Positions 9,135 through 17,356 of a stretch of DNA of 38,030 bases are shown piece after piece (position 1 is the first letter of the stretch; each line of letters starts with the position of its first letter). The notes under the pieces are model-generated. The model saw only the letters and a program-made list of their open reading frames with translations. It did not search any database and was not told the origin of the DNA. Source of the stretch: Acidobacteriota bacterium. GTDB taxonomy: Bacteria > Acidobacteriota > Vicinamibacteria > Vicinamibacterales > UBA8438. Where the stretch lies: the NCBI GenBank assembly GCA_002726085.1, contig PBRZ01000026.1, positions 1-38,030 of the forward strand, in the 5' to 3' direction. Both the position numbers and the translations under genes were made by a program.

Positions 9135-9170
9135 GGCGCAAGTTATAGTGCATTATGTTGTTGATGTCAA
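9135..9170 (-). promoter_or_regulatory. Sigma70-type promoter of ftsB
   Basis: On the minus strand TTGACA (9165-9170), a 17-bp spacer and TATAAC (9142-9147) give a near-consensus promoter. It would start transcription near 9135, about 78 bp before the ftsB ATG. The -35 box lies inside the palindrome listed next, so a repressor bound there could occlude this promoter. Confidence 0.7.
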
Positions 9171-9186
9171 CAAAAGTATATACTTT
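9158..9186. promoter_or_regulatory. Two adjacent perfect palindromes, candidate operator
   Basis: TTGTTGATGTCAACAA (9158-9173; 7-bp arms, 2-bp centre) is followed with one shared base by the 14-bp palindrome AAAGTATATACTTT (9173-9186). The tract is AT-rich in a GC-rich region. It sits between the divergent ftsB and ribbon-helix-helix genes and overlaps the ftsB -35. It also contains TATACT (9179-9184), a possible plus-strand -10. It looks like an operator for the neighbouring DNA-binding protein; that link is inferred. Confidence 0.55.
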
Positions 9187-9221
9187 GCGACCAGCACGCG
9201 GCATGGTATCGTTCCGCGCCC

Positions 9222-9473
9222 ATGGCCAAGTCCTCGACAAAGCGCCCTCCGGGCCGTCCGCCGGCCGGCAGAGGCGGTCTGGCCGTCACCACGACATACG
9301 TGCAGACCACCCTCCGGCTCGAACCCGAGACGAAGGAGCTGCTGGACGCCCTGACCCGGCTCCTCGGCAGGCCACAGCGCCAGGTGACGGGCGAAGCTCT
9401 CGCGCTCTACGCCCGGCGCCTCAAAGGGTCAGACCGAGAGCTGCTGCGCGGACTGCTCAGGCGGAAGGATTGA
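9222..9473 (+). CDS. Small ribbon-helix-helix-like DNA-binding protein
   Basis: An 83-residue basic protein. An AT-hook-like tail (KRPPGRPPAGRGG, 8-20) precedes a segment resembling a ribbon-helix-helix fold. That segment has a strand TYVQTTLRLEPE (25-36), a helix TKELLDALTRLLG (37-49) and a second helix around QVTGEALALYARRL (54-67), followed by a short charged tail. Such proteins act as dimeric repressors or antitoxins. No toxin-sized gene follows; the next gene, 66 bp on, is a DNA methyltransferase, so it may instead control that gene and itself through the palindromes about 36-64 bp upstream. No Shine-Dalgarno is evident. The fold is assigned by pattern only. Confidence 0.6.
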   Translation: MAKSSTKRPPGRPPAGRGGLAVTTTYVQTTLRLEPETKELLDALTRLLGRPQRQVTGEALALYARRLKGSDRELLRGLLRRKD

Positions 9474-9539
9474 CCGGTCACGAGCTTTCTCCTACCATCC
9501 CGTCCCAGTGCACAGGGTTTTGGCCTGTGTCCCCTCGAC

Positions 9540-10823
9540 ATGAAGCAGCTCCCACTCTCGCGGTCCGAGGGCCCCGCCGTCGGGAGGCTATCTGGAGTCG
9601 ACGCGTTTGAGGACAATCTGCGGCGGTTTGCCTGGGAGGGGAGGCCGACGCGCGTCAAGATGACCGAGACCGATTGCGACGGTCACAGTGTCAGTCTTGA
9701 AACCTACACAAACGAGTTCTGGACCAGTAAGCAGCGGGCCGGAAACAGCCTGCACGAGATCTCCTACCGCGCCTGCTTCAAGCCGCAGCTAGTCGATTTC
9801 TTCGTGCAAAGGCTCACAGAGCCTGGTGAGGTCGTATACGACCCTTTCATGGGTCGCGGAACGACACTCGTCGAGGCCGCCCTACGGGACCGAACCGTTG
9901 CCGGTTGCGACGTGAATCCGCTGAGCCGTGTGCTCACCAAGCCCCGTCTTGCGCCGCCCACGCTAGAACAAGTGTCGGATCGCTTGCACGCCATCGATCT
10001 GACCGACGGCGTCTGCGATCGAGAGGGTTTGGACGTCTTCTTCCACTCCGACACGCTGAAGACAATCTGCGCCCTACGTTCGTATCTGCGGAAGCGTCAG
10101 ATTTCGGGGAAAATGGACACGGTCGACGAGTGGATCGAGATGGTCGCCGTGAATCGGCTCACGGGACACTCGCGCGGGTTCTTTTCGGTCTACACGCTGC
10201 CGCCGAATCAGGCGGTGTCAATCGCCTCGCAGCGGAAGATCAATGCTCGGCGCGGGCAGACGCCGCCCGCCCGCGATGTCGTCCAACTCATTCTCAAGAA
10301 GAGCAAATCACTGCTGCGGGACTGCGACCACGCCACGAGACGACGGCTGGCGGGGCACGCTGGCGGGGCGCAGCTCCTGGTGCGGGCGTCCAGCAGAACT
10401 CCCGAGCTGCAATCTTCTTCGGTCCATCTCGTCGTGACGTCGCCTCCCTTCCTCGACGTTGTCGACTACGCGACGGATAACTGGTTGCGCTGCTGGTTCT
10501 GCGGCATCGAGGCAGACACGGTGCCGATCACGATCGCTCGAAAGCTCGACACGTGGCGCGCGGCGATGACCGACGTGTTCGCCGAACTTCGACGTGTGCT
10601 GGTGCCAGGTGGGCATGTTGCATTCGAAGTGGGTGAAGTGAGGGGCGGTGCGATCAAGCTCGAAGAAACGGCCATCCCTTGTGGGGAGTCGGTGGGGCTC
10701 GAGCCCCTGGCGGTCGTCATCAACTCTCAAACGTTCACCAAGACCGCGAATTGTTGGGGTGTCTCCAACAACCGGAAGGGCACCAACACCAACCGGATCG
10801 TGCTCTTCCGCAAATCCAACTAG
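9540..10823 (+). CDS. Orphan DNA methyltransferase (N4-cytosine or N6-adenine), permuted motif order
   Basis: 427 residues. The AdoMet-binding motif VVYDPFMGRGTTLVEA is at about 98-113 and the catalytic TSPPF is at 300-304. In ordinary beta-class N4/N6 enzymes the order is reversed. The flanks match the beta class (a CFKPQLVDFFV helix before motif I; WRAAMTDVFAELRRVLVPGGHVAFEVG after TSPPF), so it reads as a circularly permuted beta-type enzyme. SPP followed by an aromatic residue is commoner in N4-cytosine enzymes. The central insert (about 140-290) probably holds the target-recognition region. No restriction endonuclease gene is beside it. The start is uncertain: no Shine-Dalgarno is seen, and Met41 is an alternative. 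Together with the regulator upstream it forms an insertion-like module between ftsB and recA. Confidence 0.85.
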   Translation: MKQLPLSRSEGPAVGRLSGVDAFEDNLRRFAWEGRPTRVKMTETDCDGHSVSLETYTNEFWTSKQRAGNSLHEISYRACFKPQLVDFFVQRLTEPGEVVYDPFMGRGTTLVEAALRDRTVAGCDVNPLSRVLTKPRLAPPTLEQVSDRLHAIDLTDGVCDREGLDVFFHSDTLKTICALRSYLRKRQISGKMDTVDEWIEMVAVNRLTGHSRGFFSVYTLPPNQAVSIASQRKINARRGQTPPARDVVQLILKKSKSLLRDCDHATRRRLAGHAGGAQLLVRASSRTPELQSSSVHLVVTSPPFLDVVDYATDNWLRCWFCGIEADTVPITIARKLDTWRAAMTDVFAELRRVLVPGGHVAFEVGEVRGGAIKLEETAIPCGESVGLEPLAVVINSQTFTKTANCWGVSNNRKGTNTNRIVLFRKSN

Positions 10824-10824
10824 T

Positions 10825-10892
10825 GTCCCGAATCAGAAGTCCGTTGCACATGCCCCGCCCGGGAAACAGATGACGGATTTCTGATTCGGGAC
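10825..10892. repeat. 20-bp imperfect inverted repeat between convergent methyltransferase and recA
   Basis: The arms GTCCCGAATCAGAAGTCCGT (10825-10844) and its inverted copy (10873-10892) match at 19 of 20 positions and enclose a 28-base loop. The left arm begins one base after the methyltransferase stop codon, and recA ends 30 bases beyond the right arm. It could be a bidirectional terminator, although no T-run follows, or a small mobile palindrome. Each arm contains one GANTC site. Confidence 0.75.
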
Positions 10893-10922
10893 CCTCGCAA
10901 CGCGGGGTTCCGCCACGGGCTG

Positions 10923-11963
10923 CTAGACGGAGACCGATTCGGTCTCGGGCTCCGCGTCGGTCGTGAGCCCTAGTTCCTTGCGGACTCGCGCGTCGATGGT
11001 GTCGAAGATCTCGGGGTTCTGCTTCAAGAACAGCTTGACCTTTTCGCGACCCTGCCCCAGGCGCTCGCCGCTGTAGGAGAACCAGGTGCCGCTCTTTTCG
11101 ACGATTCGTCGGTCCACGGCCAGATCCAGCAGGTCGCCCTGGCGGGAGACCCCTTCGCCATACATCAGATCGAATTCAGCCATCCGGAACGGTGGGGCCA
11201 CCTTGTTCTTGACCACCTTGACCCGGGTGCGGTTGCCGACCACCTGGTCGCCGTCCTTGATGGCGCCGATGCGGCGGATATCGATTCGGACCGACGAGTA
11301 GAACTTCAATGCGCGGCCGCCGGTGGTGGTCTCCGGACTGCCGAACATGACACCGATCTTTTCGCGTAGCTGATTGATGAAGATGAGACAGGTGCGGGAC
11401 TTCGAGACCACCGCCGTGAGCTTGCGGAGCGCCTGCGACATCAGTCGCGCTTGTAGCCCGACCTGTGCGTCCCCCATTTCGCCGTCGATTTCGGCGCGTG
11501 GCACGAGTGCCGCGACCGAGTCGACAACCACCACGTCGGCGCCGCCCGAGCGAACAAGCACCTCTACGATCTCGAGCGCCTGTTCTCCATTGTCCGGCTG
11601 TGAGACCAGGAGGTTGTCGAGATCGACCCCGAGCTTGTTTGCATAGGTCGGGTCGAGCGCATGCTCGGCGTCCACGAAGGCGGCGGTGCCGCCGCTCGCT
11701 TGTGCCTGGGCGATGATCTGGAGGGTGAGCGTGGTCTTGCCCGATGCCTCGGGACCAAAGATCTCGACGACGCGTCCCCGTGGAACACCGCCGATGCCGA
11801 GCGCGTGGTCGATGCTGATCGAGCCGGTCGAGATGTTTGGAATGGCGGCAACGGCGTCTTGGCCGAGACGCATGATGGCGCCCTTGCCGAACTGCTTTTC
11901 GATCTGCCCGACCGCTATCTCAATGGCTTTCTCACGCTCGCGCGGGCGGTGGTCTTCTTTCAT
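10923..11963 (-). CDS. recA: RecA recombinase
   Basis: Strand-exchange ATPase of homologous recombination and DNA-damage signalling. 346 residues, the usual length. Walker [10 protein letters not shown] is at 70-78, Walker [13 protein letters not shown] at about 143-154, followed by loop L1 EIDGEMGD and the L2-region stretch [22 protein letters not shown]. The C-terminus is acidic, as normal. GAGAGGAAG six bases before the ATG is a strong ribosome site, and a near-consensus promoter lies upstream. No recX or lexA gene is adjacent, because the downstream side is occupied by the convergent methyltransferase module. Confidence 0.99.
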   Translation of the reverse strand: MKEDHRPREREKAIEIAVGQIEKQFGKGAIMRLGQDAVAAIPNISTGSISIDHALGIGGVPRGRVVEIFGPEASGKTTLTLQIIAQAQASGGTAAFVDAEHALDPTYANKLGVDLDNLLVSQPDNGEQALEIVEVLVRSGGADVVVVDSVAALVPRAEIDGEMGDAQVGLQARLMSQALRKLTAVVSKSRTCLIFINQLREKIGVMFGSPETTTGGRALKFYSSVRIDIRRIGAIKDGDQVVGNRTRVKVVKNKVAPPFRMAEFDLMYGEGVSRQGDLLDLAVDRRIVEKSGTWFSYSGERLGQGREKVKLFLKQNPEIFDTIDARVRKELGLTTDAEPETESVSV

Positions 11964-12025
11964 CGTTGACTTCCTCTCGACCTGTTGATCTGTTTCCAGG
12001 TGGACGGCATTTCAGGTTGGCAGCT

Positions 12026-12061
12026 AAACGGTATTCTAGGAACGTGCCAGGCGAATGTCAA
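12026..12061 (-). promoter_or_regulatory. Sigma70-type promoter of recA
   Basis: On the minus strand TTGACA (12056-12061) and TAGAAT (12033-12038) are separated by exactly 17 bp, giving a start near 12026, about 63 bases before the recA ATG. No convincing LexA operator of the Escherichia, Bacillus or alphaproteobacterial type was found across it, so regulation is not evident. Confidence 0.75.
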
Positions 12062-12414
12062 GCGAAAATAGATTGATCCAAACTGACCATCTCTTTTAAA
12101 GACAATGTGTTATGAAGATTGTGACTTTCGCCTGTCGAACTGGGTGTTTACAGTTTTGCACGATGACGAGTCCCGACAGTGTGCAGCATGTGAAACAGGT
12201 GTGTCGAGGCGCCCCCGCCATCTGGCATCACCGCGAACTGCTCGGAGCAGTGTCACATCGACACCTCGGAAGCACGCATGACCGGCCGGCCTTGAAAACC
12301 GGCTTGCGGTTGAGTGCCAGCGTTACAATGATGCGGTTCGCGTGTACAGGACAGCTATGCGGTGGTTCTCGAACAGCCCGTTCGGGTGCGCCTTCGACGG
12401 TGCAGGGAGGGCTC
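12062..12414. other. Non-coding gap upstream of the LVIVD propeller gene
   Basis: About 350 bases without a convincing gene. An open frame runs through it into the next gene, but the predicted residues look non-coding (Cys- and His-rich, no signal peptide). It holds a 15-bp palindrome ACTGCTCGGAGCAGT (12237-12251), a short hairpin GCCGG/CCGGC (12285-12303) and a TACAAT box at 12324-12329 without a well-spaced -35. The AT-rich left end carries the recA promoter. Confidence 0.5.
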
Positions 12415-14478
12415 GTGACTAGTTTTCGAGGTGCGCTCGTGTGGGTCGTTGGCGGTGCGGTGTCGCTCTGTGTGGCTCAGGTCGCGGCCGAGACGCAGCA
12501 GCCGGTGGACCAGGCCCAGCAGTTGACCGTTGAGGTGAGCCCGCGCCGACTGACCCTCGGGGTGGGCGAGAAGCTGACCTTGGCCGCCACCGTGCGGGAC
12601 GCCGATGGCGCAGTCGTCGACGACGCGACGGTGGTGTTCTTCTCTCGCGCGAGGCGCAGTGTCGGCGTGACCCGCCAGGGCGAGGTCGAGGCGTATCGGT
12701 CCGGAGATTTCACGCTAATTGCGCTCGTGCCGAAGGACCCCGACGATGAGGGCCGTCGTCCCGATGCGCGGGTTCAGGTCGAGGTGCCGGTCACGGTGCC
12801 GAAGCCCGCGGTCGATCGGGTGACGTTTACCCGGCTCCCGCCGAAGTTCTATGCCGGCACGCGGCCGCAGCTCGCGGTCGAAGTGGTCGACACGCTCGGC
12901 GACACTCGGACGGATGTCGCGGTGACCTTCTCGACGAGTGCGGCGCGTGTGGCCGACGTGGACCGTTTTGGCTTCCTCACGCTGCTCGAGCCGGGCACGG
13001 TCGAGATTGTAGCGAGCGCAGAAGATGCCAGAGACACCGTGTCGGTCGAGGTCGAGTCGAATCCCGTGACGTCGCTCGAGCTGCAGGCGAGCGTCGCGAC
13101 GGCCAGGACCGGGGAAGTCGTCCGGTTCACCGCGAATGCCAAGGATGCGCGCGGGCTGGCGGTGCGCGGCGTGCCGGTGCAGTTTGCAGTGGGTGGGCAG
13201 ACCTCACCGGAGATTATCGCGGCGGGTGCCGCGGCGCAGATTGCCGCCGACGGCCGGTTCGTCGCCGAGCGTTCCGGCACCTACACGGTCGTCGCCAGTT
13301 CCGGCAGCCATTCGGCGGCGCGAACCGTGTCGATCGAGCGGCGGGACGTACGTCGCGAGGTCGAGGTAGTCGGCCGCGGCAAGGTGCTCGACCGTCATAC
13401 CTCGGATCTCTGGATCTGGGAGGGGACCGATGGTCGCGACTATGCCATCACCGGCACCTGGGGCGCCGATGGCCATTCCTATATCTGGGACGTGACGGAC
13501 CCCGCCAACATCGAGAAGCTGCAAGAGGTGAAGGTCGATGCGCGGACCGTGAACGACGTGAAGGTGTCTGAAGACGGTGACATCGCGGTCATCAGCCGGG
13601 AGGGTGCCTCAGACCGCAAGAATGGCATCGTCGTGCTCGGCGTCGGCAATCCGCGGGAAGGGGTGCCGGTGCTGTCCGAGTTCACCGACCAGCTGACAGG
13701 GGGTGTGCACAATGTGTTTATTTCTGAAGATCACGTGTTCGCGTTGAGCGCCGGTCGGCGCTACGACGTCATCAGCATCGAGGACCCGCGCAACCCGCAG
13801 CGTGTCGGGCGATTCGAGCTCGATACGCCGGCTCATAGCGTTCACGACGTGTGGATCAGCGATGGGGTGGCGTTCTCGTCGAACTGGACTGACGGAGTAG
13901 TCGCAACAGATGTCGGTGGGGGCGGTCGAGGTGGCACACCGGAACAGCCGGTGGAGTTGGGCCGCTACGCGTATCCGAACGGCTGGAACCACGCGGCGTT
14001 TCCCTACAGGAGCCAGTCGACAGGCAAGTTTTATCTGTTCGCCGGCGACGAGTCGTTCCCTTATGGCGGCTACGACCCAAAGGCCGGAGGCGCCCCGTCG
14101 AGGGCGGCCGGCTGGATCCATGTCATCGATTGGAGCGACTGGGACAGCCCAGCCGAGGTGGCGCGGTTCCAGGTTCCCGAAGCGGGCTCGCACAACCTGT
14201 GGGTCGAAGACGACGTGTTATATGTCGCCTTCTATAACGGTGGGCTCCGGGTGGTGGACATCTCCGGCGAGCTGATGGGCGACCTCTACAAGCAGGGACG
14301 CGAGATCGCGATGTTCGTGCCAGCCGATCCCGAGGGGTTCATCGCCAATGCGCCGTTCGTTTGGGGGCCGCAGCCTTTCAAGGGACACATTTTCTTCTCC
14401 GACTGGAACACCGGTCTGTGGGCGGTCAAGCTGAAGGAGCGGACCGGTCCCGGGCGGATTATCGGGGAGCCGCAATAG
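12415..14478 (+). CDS. Exported protein with Ig-like domains and LVIVD-type beta-propeller
   Basis: 687 residues. The GTG start is chosen because GGGAGG precedes it by a few bases and a clean signal peptide follows (about 1-25, LCVAQVAAE). Roughly three bacterial Ig-like modules cover about 35-310 (repeated LTLGVGEKLTL, FYAGTRPQLAVEV and ARTGEVVRFTANA openings). A propeller follows (about 320-687) with LVIVD-type blades such as YDVISIEDPRNPQRVG and GGLRVVDISGEL. The protein is probably periplasmic, surface-bound or secreted, and its function is unknown. It lies 15 bp before another propeller protein, so the two are probably cotranscribed. Confidence 0.8.
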   Translation: MTSFRGALVWVVGGAVSLCVAQVAAETQQPVDQAQQLTVEVSPRRLTLGVGEKLTLAATVRDADGAVVDDATVVFFSRARRSVGVTRQGEVEAYRSGDFTLIALVPKDPDDEGRRPDARVQVEVPVTVPKPAVDRVTFTRLPPKFYAGTRPQLAVEVVDTLGDTRTDVAVTFSTSAARVADVDRFGFLTLLEPGTVEIVASAEDARDTVSVEVESNPVTSLELQASVATARTGEVVRFTANAKDARGLAVRGVPVQFAVGGQTSPEIIAAGAAAQIAADGRFVAERSGTYTVVASSGSHSAARTVSIERRDVRREVEVVGRGKVLDRHTSDLWIWEGTDGRDYAITGTWGADGHSYIWDVTDPANIEKLQEVKVDARTVNDVKVSEDGDIAVISREGASDRKNGIVVLGVGNPREGVPVLSEFTDQLTGGVHNVFISEDHVFALSAGRRYDVISIEDPRNPQRVGRFELDTPAHSVHDVWISDGVAFSSNWTDGVVATDVGGGGRGGTPEQPVELGRYAYPNGWNHAAFPYRSQSTGKFYLFAGDESFPYGGYDPKAGGAPSRAAGWIHVIDWSDWDSPAEVARFQVPEAGSHNLWVEDDVLYVAFYNGGLRVVDISGELMGDLYKQGREIAMFVPADPEGFIANAPFVWGPQPFKGHIFFSDWNTGLWAVKLKERTGPGRIIGEPQ

Positions 14479-14493
14479 GGAAGGCGAAGTTCC

Positions 14494-15633
14494 GTGGTCC
14501 TACAGAAGTCAGAAGTCAGGAGACAGGAGGCAGGAGAGGCCGGAGGGCTCCGCCGTTTTTCTGTCGCTGCATTCGATCCTGAGCAGGCGCGCGGACTCTT
14601 CCTCACGGCGCTGACGATCGTGTGCGCCACGGCTGCAACCGCCGCCGAGGCGCCGGACCCGCCTGTGCGGAGCTACTACGTCTACGTGGCGGCCGAGTCG
14701 GACGATGAGGTGTCGCTTGTCCGGTACGGCAGGGATGGCGCCGAGGTGCTCAAGACGATTTCCGTGGGGAGTTTCCCGGCGGAGGTCGAGGGACCGCACG
14801 GACTCGCGGTTGGCCCGGACGGCGGCTACTGGTATGTCTCGATAGCGCACGGCTTCCCGAATGGCAGCGTGCACAAGTACGAGACAGAGACCGACGAGTG
14901 GGTCGGCGATGTGACGCTCGGTCTCTTTCCGGCGACGCTCGATGTGGCACCGAGCACCGGGTTGCTCTACGCCGTGAACTTCAATCTGCATGGGCCGCTC
15001 GAGCCCAGTAGCATCTCGGTGGTCGAGGTCGAGACCATGACCGAGGTGGCACGGGTCGACAGCGGAATCCGCCCGCACGGGGGACGTCTCAGCTCGGACG
15101 GGTCATCGTTCTACTCGGTCAACATGATGGACTTCGAGCTGGTGGAGCTCGACGCCCTTGGCTTCGAGGTGCGGCGACGCCTGTCGTTCGGCGACGGCGT
15201 CACGCCGACCTGGGTCACAGCGCCGACACGAACCGGCAAGGTCTATGTGACCGGAAACAACGTGGCAAGGATTTTCGAGGTCGATCTCGACTCCTGGCAA
15301 GTGGAGCGCACGTTCGACACAGGACCCGGACCCTACAACCTCGATCTGACGTCCGACGGATCAACGCTGGTGGCGACCTACAAGGGGGGCGATGCGGTCG
15401 GCTTTTGGGACCTGGAGAGCGGCCGAGAGACAGCGCGCACCGACACCAGCCGCACGATTCCGCACGGCGTCGTCGTGACCCCAGACGGCGAGTACGCGTT
15501 TGTCACCCTGGAAGGCGTGGGCGCAGAACCTGGTACCGTCGAGGTGTATCACGTGGCTACCGGTGAGCGCGTCGGGGCCGTCGACATCGGCAAGCAGGCC
15601 GGTGGTATCGCTTTCTGGAAGATGGAAGACTGA
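14494..15633 (+). CDS. YncE/YVTN-type beta-propeller protein, exported, repeat-derived N-terminus
   Basis: 379 residues from a GTG. The body (about 60-379) is a seven-blade-like propeller with repeated GPHGLAVGPDGGYWYVS, IRPHGGRLSSDG, GPYNLDLTSDGSTLVATY and IPHGVVVTPDGEYAFVT segments, typical of YncE/cytochrome-D1-like proteins that are often periplasmic. A signal-peptide core (about 34-51) ends ATAATAAEA. The first 22 codons read through a copy of the intergenic heptad repeat, making a long, unusual N-region. The true start may therefore be different, or the repeat may have supplied it. Role unknown. Confidence 0.78.
   Translation: MVLQKSEVRRQEAGEAGGLRRFSVAAFDPEQARGLFLTALTIVCATAATAAEAPDPPVRSYYVYVAAESDDEVSLVRYGRDGAEVLKTISVGSFPAEVEGPHGLAVGPDGGYWYVSIAHGFPNGSVHKYETETDEWVGDVTLGLFPATLDVAPSTGLLYAVNFNLHGPLEPSSISVVEVETMTEVARVDSGIRPHGGRLSSDGSSFYSVNMMDFELVELDALGFEVRRRLSFGDGVTPTWVTAPTRTGKVYVTGNNVARIFEVDLDSWQVERTFDTGPGPYNLDLTSDGSTLVATYKGGDAVGFWDLESGRETARTDTSRTIPHGVVVTPDGEYAFVTLEGVGAEPGTVEVYHVATGERVGAVDIGKQAGGIAFWKMED
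14503..14560 (+). repeat. Dispersed heptad repeat, copy A (inside a coding start)
   Basis: Period-7 units CAGAAGT/CAGAAGT/CAGGAGA/CAGGAGG/CAGGAG are followed by GGCCGGAGGGCTCCGCC and a run of five T. It has the same layout as copies B, C, E and F elsewhere in this window. It is read in frame near the start of the propeller gene. Confidence 0.8.
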
Positions 15634-15637
15634 CGAC

Positions 15638-15670
15638 GAAGAAGTCAGGAAAAGGCAGGATGGCTGCGCC
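15638..15670 (+). repeat. Dispersed heptad repeat, copy B
   Basis: GAAGAAGTCAGG, AAAAGGCAGGA and then TGGCTGCGCC, a degenerate copy five bases after the propeller stop codon. It forms an inverted pair with copy C about 45 bp on, in the gap between convergent genes. Confidence 0.65.
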
Positions 15671-15713
15671 GTATGGAGAAATGTGCGCTGGCTGCTTCGT
15701 CTAGTTCGGTCGA

Positions 15714-15775
15714 ATAGTGGTTGAAGATGGCGAAGCCCTCCGGTGATCTTCTGACTCCTGACTTCTGCCTCCTCG
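15714..15775 (-). repeat. Dispersed heptad repeat, copy C
   Basis: On the minus strand it reads GAGGCAGAAGTCAGGAGTCA, then GAAGATCACCGGAGGGCTTC, GCCATCTTCAACC and ACTAT. It aligns with copy E over about 50 bp, including the part after the heptads. It lies just beyond the thiolase stop codon. Confidence 0.8.
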
Positions 15776-15792
15776 AGGGCGAGCGTATTGCG

Positions 15793-16980
15793 CTATCCGA
15801 CGCGCTCCACGGCAAGCGCCACGCCGTTGCCGCCGCCCAGGCACAGCGTCGCGATGCCGCGCGTGGCGTTTCGTCGCTGCATCGCATAGAGCAACGTCGT
15901 CAGGACTCGCGCGCCGCTGGCTCCGATCGGGTGTCCGAGGGCGACCGCGCCGCCGTGCACGTTGACCCGCTCCGGGTCGACGCCCAGCTCCCGGATGACG
16001 GCGAGCGCCTGCGCCGAGAATGCTTCGTTCAACTCGAACAGGTCGACGTCGTCGAGGGACCAGCCGACCTTGGTGAGCAACTTCTGAACCGCCTGAACTG
16101 GGGTCATGAGGATCCACTTCGGTGAGAGACCGCTGACCGCCTGACCGACGATACGGGCCATCGGGGTGACGCCCAACTCCTGCGCCTTCTCGGTCGCCAT
16201 CACCACCACGGCTGCCGCGCCGTCGTTCACCCCCGGTGCGTTGCCCGCTGTGACGGTGCCACCTTCCTTCTTGAAGGCGGGGCGAAGCTTGCCGAGCGCT
16301 TCGGCGCTCGTGTCGGGCCGTACTGACTCGTCGTACTCCAGCCGGATCGGGTCTCCCTTGCGCTGCGGAATCTCGACCGGCAGAATCTCGTCCGTGAACC
16401 AGCACTCCCGGATGGCCCGGGCCGCCTTGTGATGACTCGCCGCGGCGAACGCGTCCTGGTCTTCGCGGGACACCGCGTAACGGTCGGCGACCGCCTCGCA
16501 CGCCAAACCCATGTGCCAGTTCTCTAGCGAGCACCAGAGTCCGTCGTGGACCATCGAGTCGAGGACCTCGGCGTGCCCCATCCGAAACCCCTCGCGCGCC
16601 CGGGTCAGCATGTAGGGACAGTTGCTCATCGATTCCATGCCGCCGGCAACGGCGATGTCGATGTCTCCGGTCGCGATGCCCTGCGCGGCCAGCATGACCG
16701 CCTTGAGCCCGGACCCACAGACCTTGTTGATGGTCAGGGCGGCGACATGGTCGCCCAATCCTCCCTTGAGCGCCGCCTGGCGGGCCGGTGCCTGTCCGGT
16801 GCCGGCCGTCACGACGTTGCCCAGGATGCATTCATCGACCAGTCCCGGCTCGATGCCCGATCGGGCGACCGCCTCACGCACCACAAGCGCACCCAGCTCG
16901 GGGGCGGGCAGGCTCTTGAGCGAGCCGAGGAACTTGCCGGTCGGAAGACGCACGGCACTCACGATGACCGATTCTCGCAT
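15793..16980 (-). CDS. Acetyl-CoA C-acetyltransferase (thiolase)
   Basis: Condenses two acetyl-CoA or cleaves 3-ketoacyl-CoA in the cytoplasm. 395 residues, the usual length. The acyl-carrying Cys88 sits in [11 protein letters not shown], the catalytic His350 in [14 protein letters not shown] and the second Cys380 in [19 protein letters not shown] and [16 protein letters not shown] are also typical. It follows a DciA-like gene on the same strand with 28 bp between them, probably one unit despite unrelated functions. Biosynthetic (PhaA/AtoB-like) and degradative roles cannot be separated by sequence alone. Confidence 0.93.
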   Translation of the reverse strand: MRESVIVSAVRLPTGKFLGSLKSLPAPELGALVVREAVARSGIEPGLVDECILGNVVTAGTGQAPARQAALKGGLGDHVAALTINKVCGSGLKAVMLAAQGIATGDIDIAVAGGMESMSNCPYMLTRAREGFRMGHAEVLDSMVHDGLWCSLENWHMGLACEAVADRYAVSREDQDAFAAASHHKAARAIRECWFTDEILPVEIPQRKGDPIRLEYDESVRPDTSAEALGKLRPAFKKEGGTVTAGNAPGVNDGAAAVVVMATEKAQELGVTPMARIVGQAVSGLSPKWILMTPVQAVQKLLTKVGWSLDDVDLFELNEAFSAQALAVIRELGVDPERVNVHGGAVALGHPIGASGARVLTTLLYAMQRRNATRGIATLCLGGGNGVALAVERVG

Positions 16981-17008
16981 GACGTATCTCCGGTGGGCGG
17001 CGTAGCGG

Positions 17009-17299
17009 CTAGCGAGGCGGGCCGGTCGTGACCTCGACCTGCTTGACGACGTCGTCGCCTAGTAGCTGGTTGACCCGGGACCTGATCAGGGGAGTTGATC
17101 TACCGACCTCACGGGCCCAGTGTCGGTTATCTGCCCGCACCCTCAGCGTGCCGTCCGGGCCGAGCGAGACGCTCGTGACCCGGTCGATGGTCCGTCCCAC
17201 GGCCGCGCTCCAGGCCAGCGAGACCTTGCCGTTCGAGAGCGGCTGGTTCTGCAGCAACGCCTGCAGCGCCGAGGTCATACAGTGTTGTGCCGCAATCAT
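17009..17299 (-). CDS. DUF721/DciA-like protein
   Basis: 96 residues matching the DUF721 pattern: [21 protein letters not shown] (27-47), [16 protein letters not shown] (50-65) and a final helix [11 protein letters not shown] (71-81). Characterised relatives (DciA) help load the replicative helicase in bacteria lacking DnaC/DnaI. The ATG gives a normal-sized domain; the frame is open far upstream but there it is antisense to maf. A Met eight codons in is an alternative start. Its 5' leader contains heptad-repeat copy D, and no clear Shine-Dalgarno is seen. Confidence 0.8.
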   Translation of the reverse strand: MIAAQHCMTSALQALLQNQPLSNGKVSLAWSAAVGRTIDRVTSVSLGPDGTLRVRADNRHWAREVGRSTPLIRSRVNQLLGDDVVKQVEVTTGPPR

Positions 17300-17305
17300 C
17301 GACCG

Positions 17306-17338
17306 CTGCTTCTGTCTTCTGACTTCTCCGTACTTCCC
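17306..17338 (-). repeat. Dispersed heptad repeat, copy D
   Basis: On the minus strand: GGGAAGTACGGAGAAGTCA, then GAAGACAGAAGCAGC. The heptads are present but the GGCTTCGCC part is missing. It lies just upstream of the DciA-like ATG, in the gap divergent from maf. Confidence 0.65.
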
Positions 17339-17356
17339 TAATGTATCATCCGGCGC

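Noticed and set aside
9222-9473. Toxin-antitoxin pair built on the ribbon-helix-helix protein
   Set aside because: No small toxin-like gene (RelE, MazF, PIN or similar) follows or precedes it.
9480-10823. Restriction-modification system
   Set aside because: Only a methyltransferase and a small regulator are present; no endonuclease-like ORF exists on either side before ftsB or recA.
12000-12070. LexA/SOS box in the recA promoter
   Set aside because: GTTC and GAAT half-sites occur near the -10 but with spacings that match none of the known LexA operators. No operator is claimed.
12260-12345. tRNA-Ser-like anticodon arm around CCTTGAAAACCGG
   Set aside because: The hairpin resembles a Ser(TGA) anticodon arm, but no D-arm, T-arm or acceptor stem can be drawn around it.
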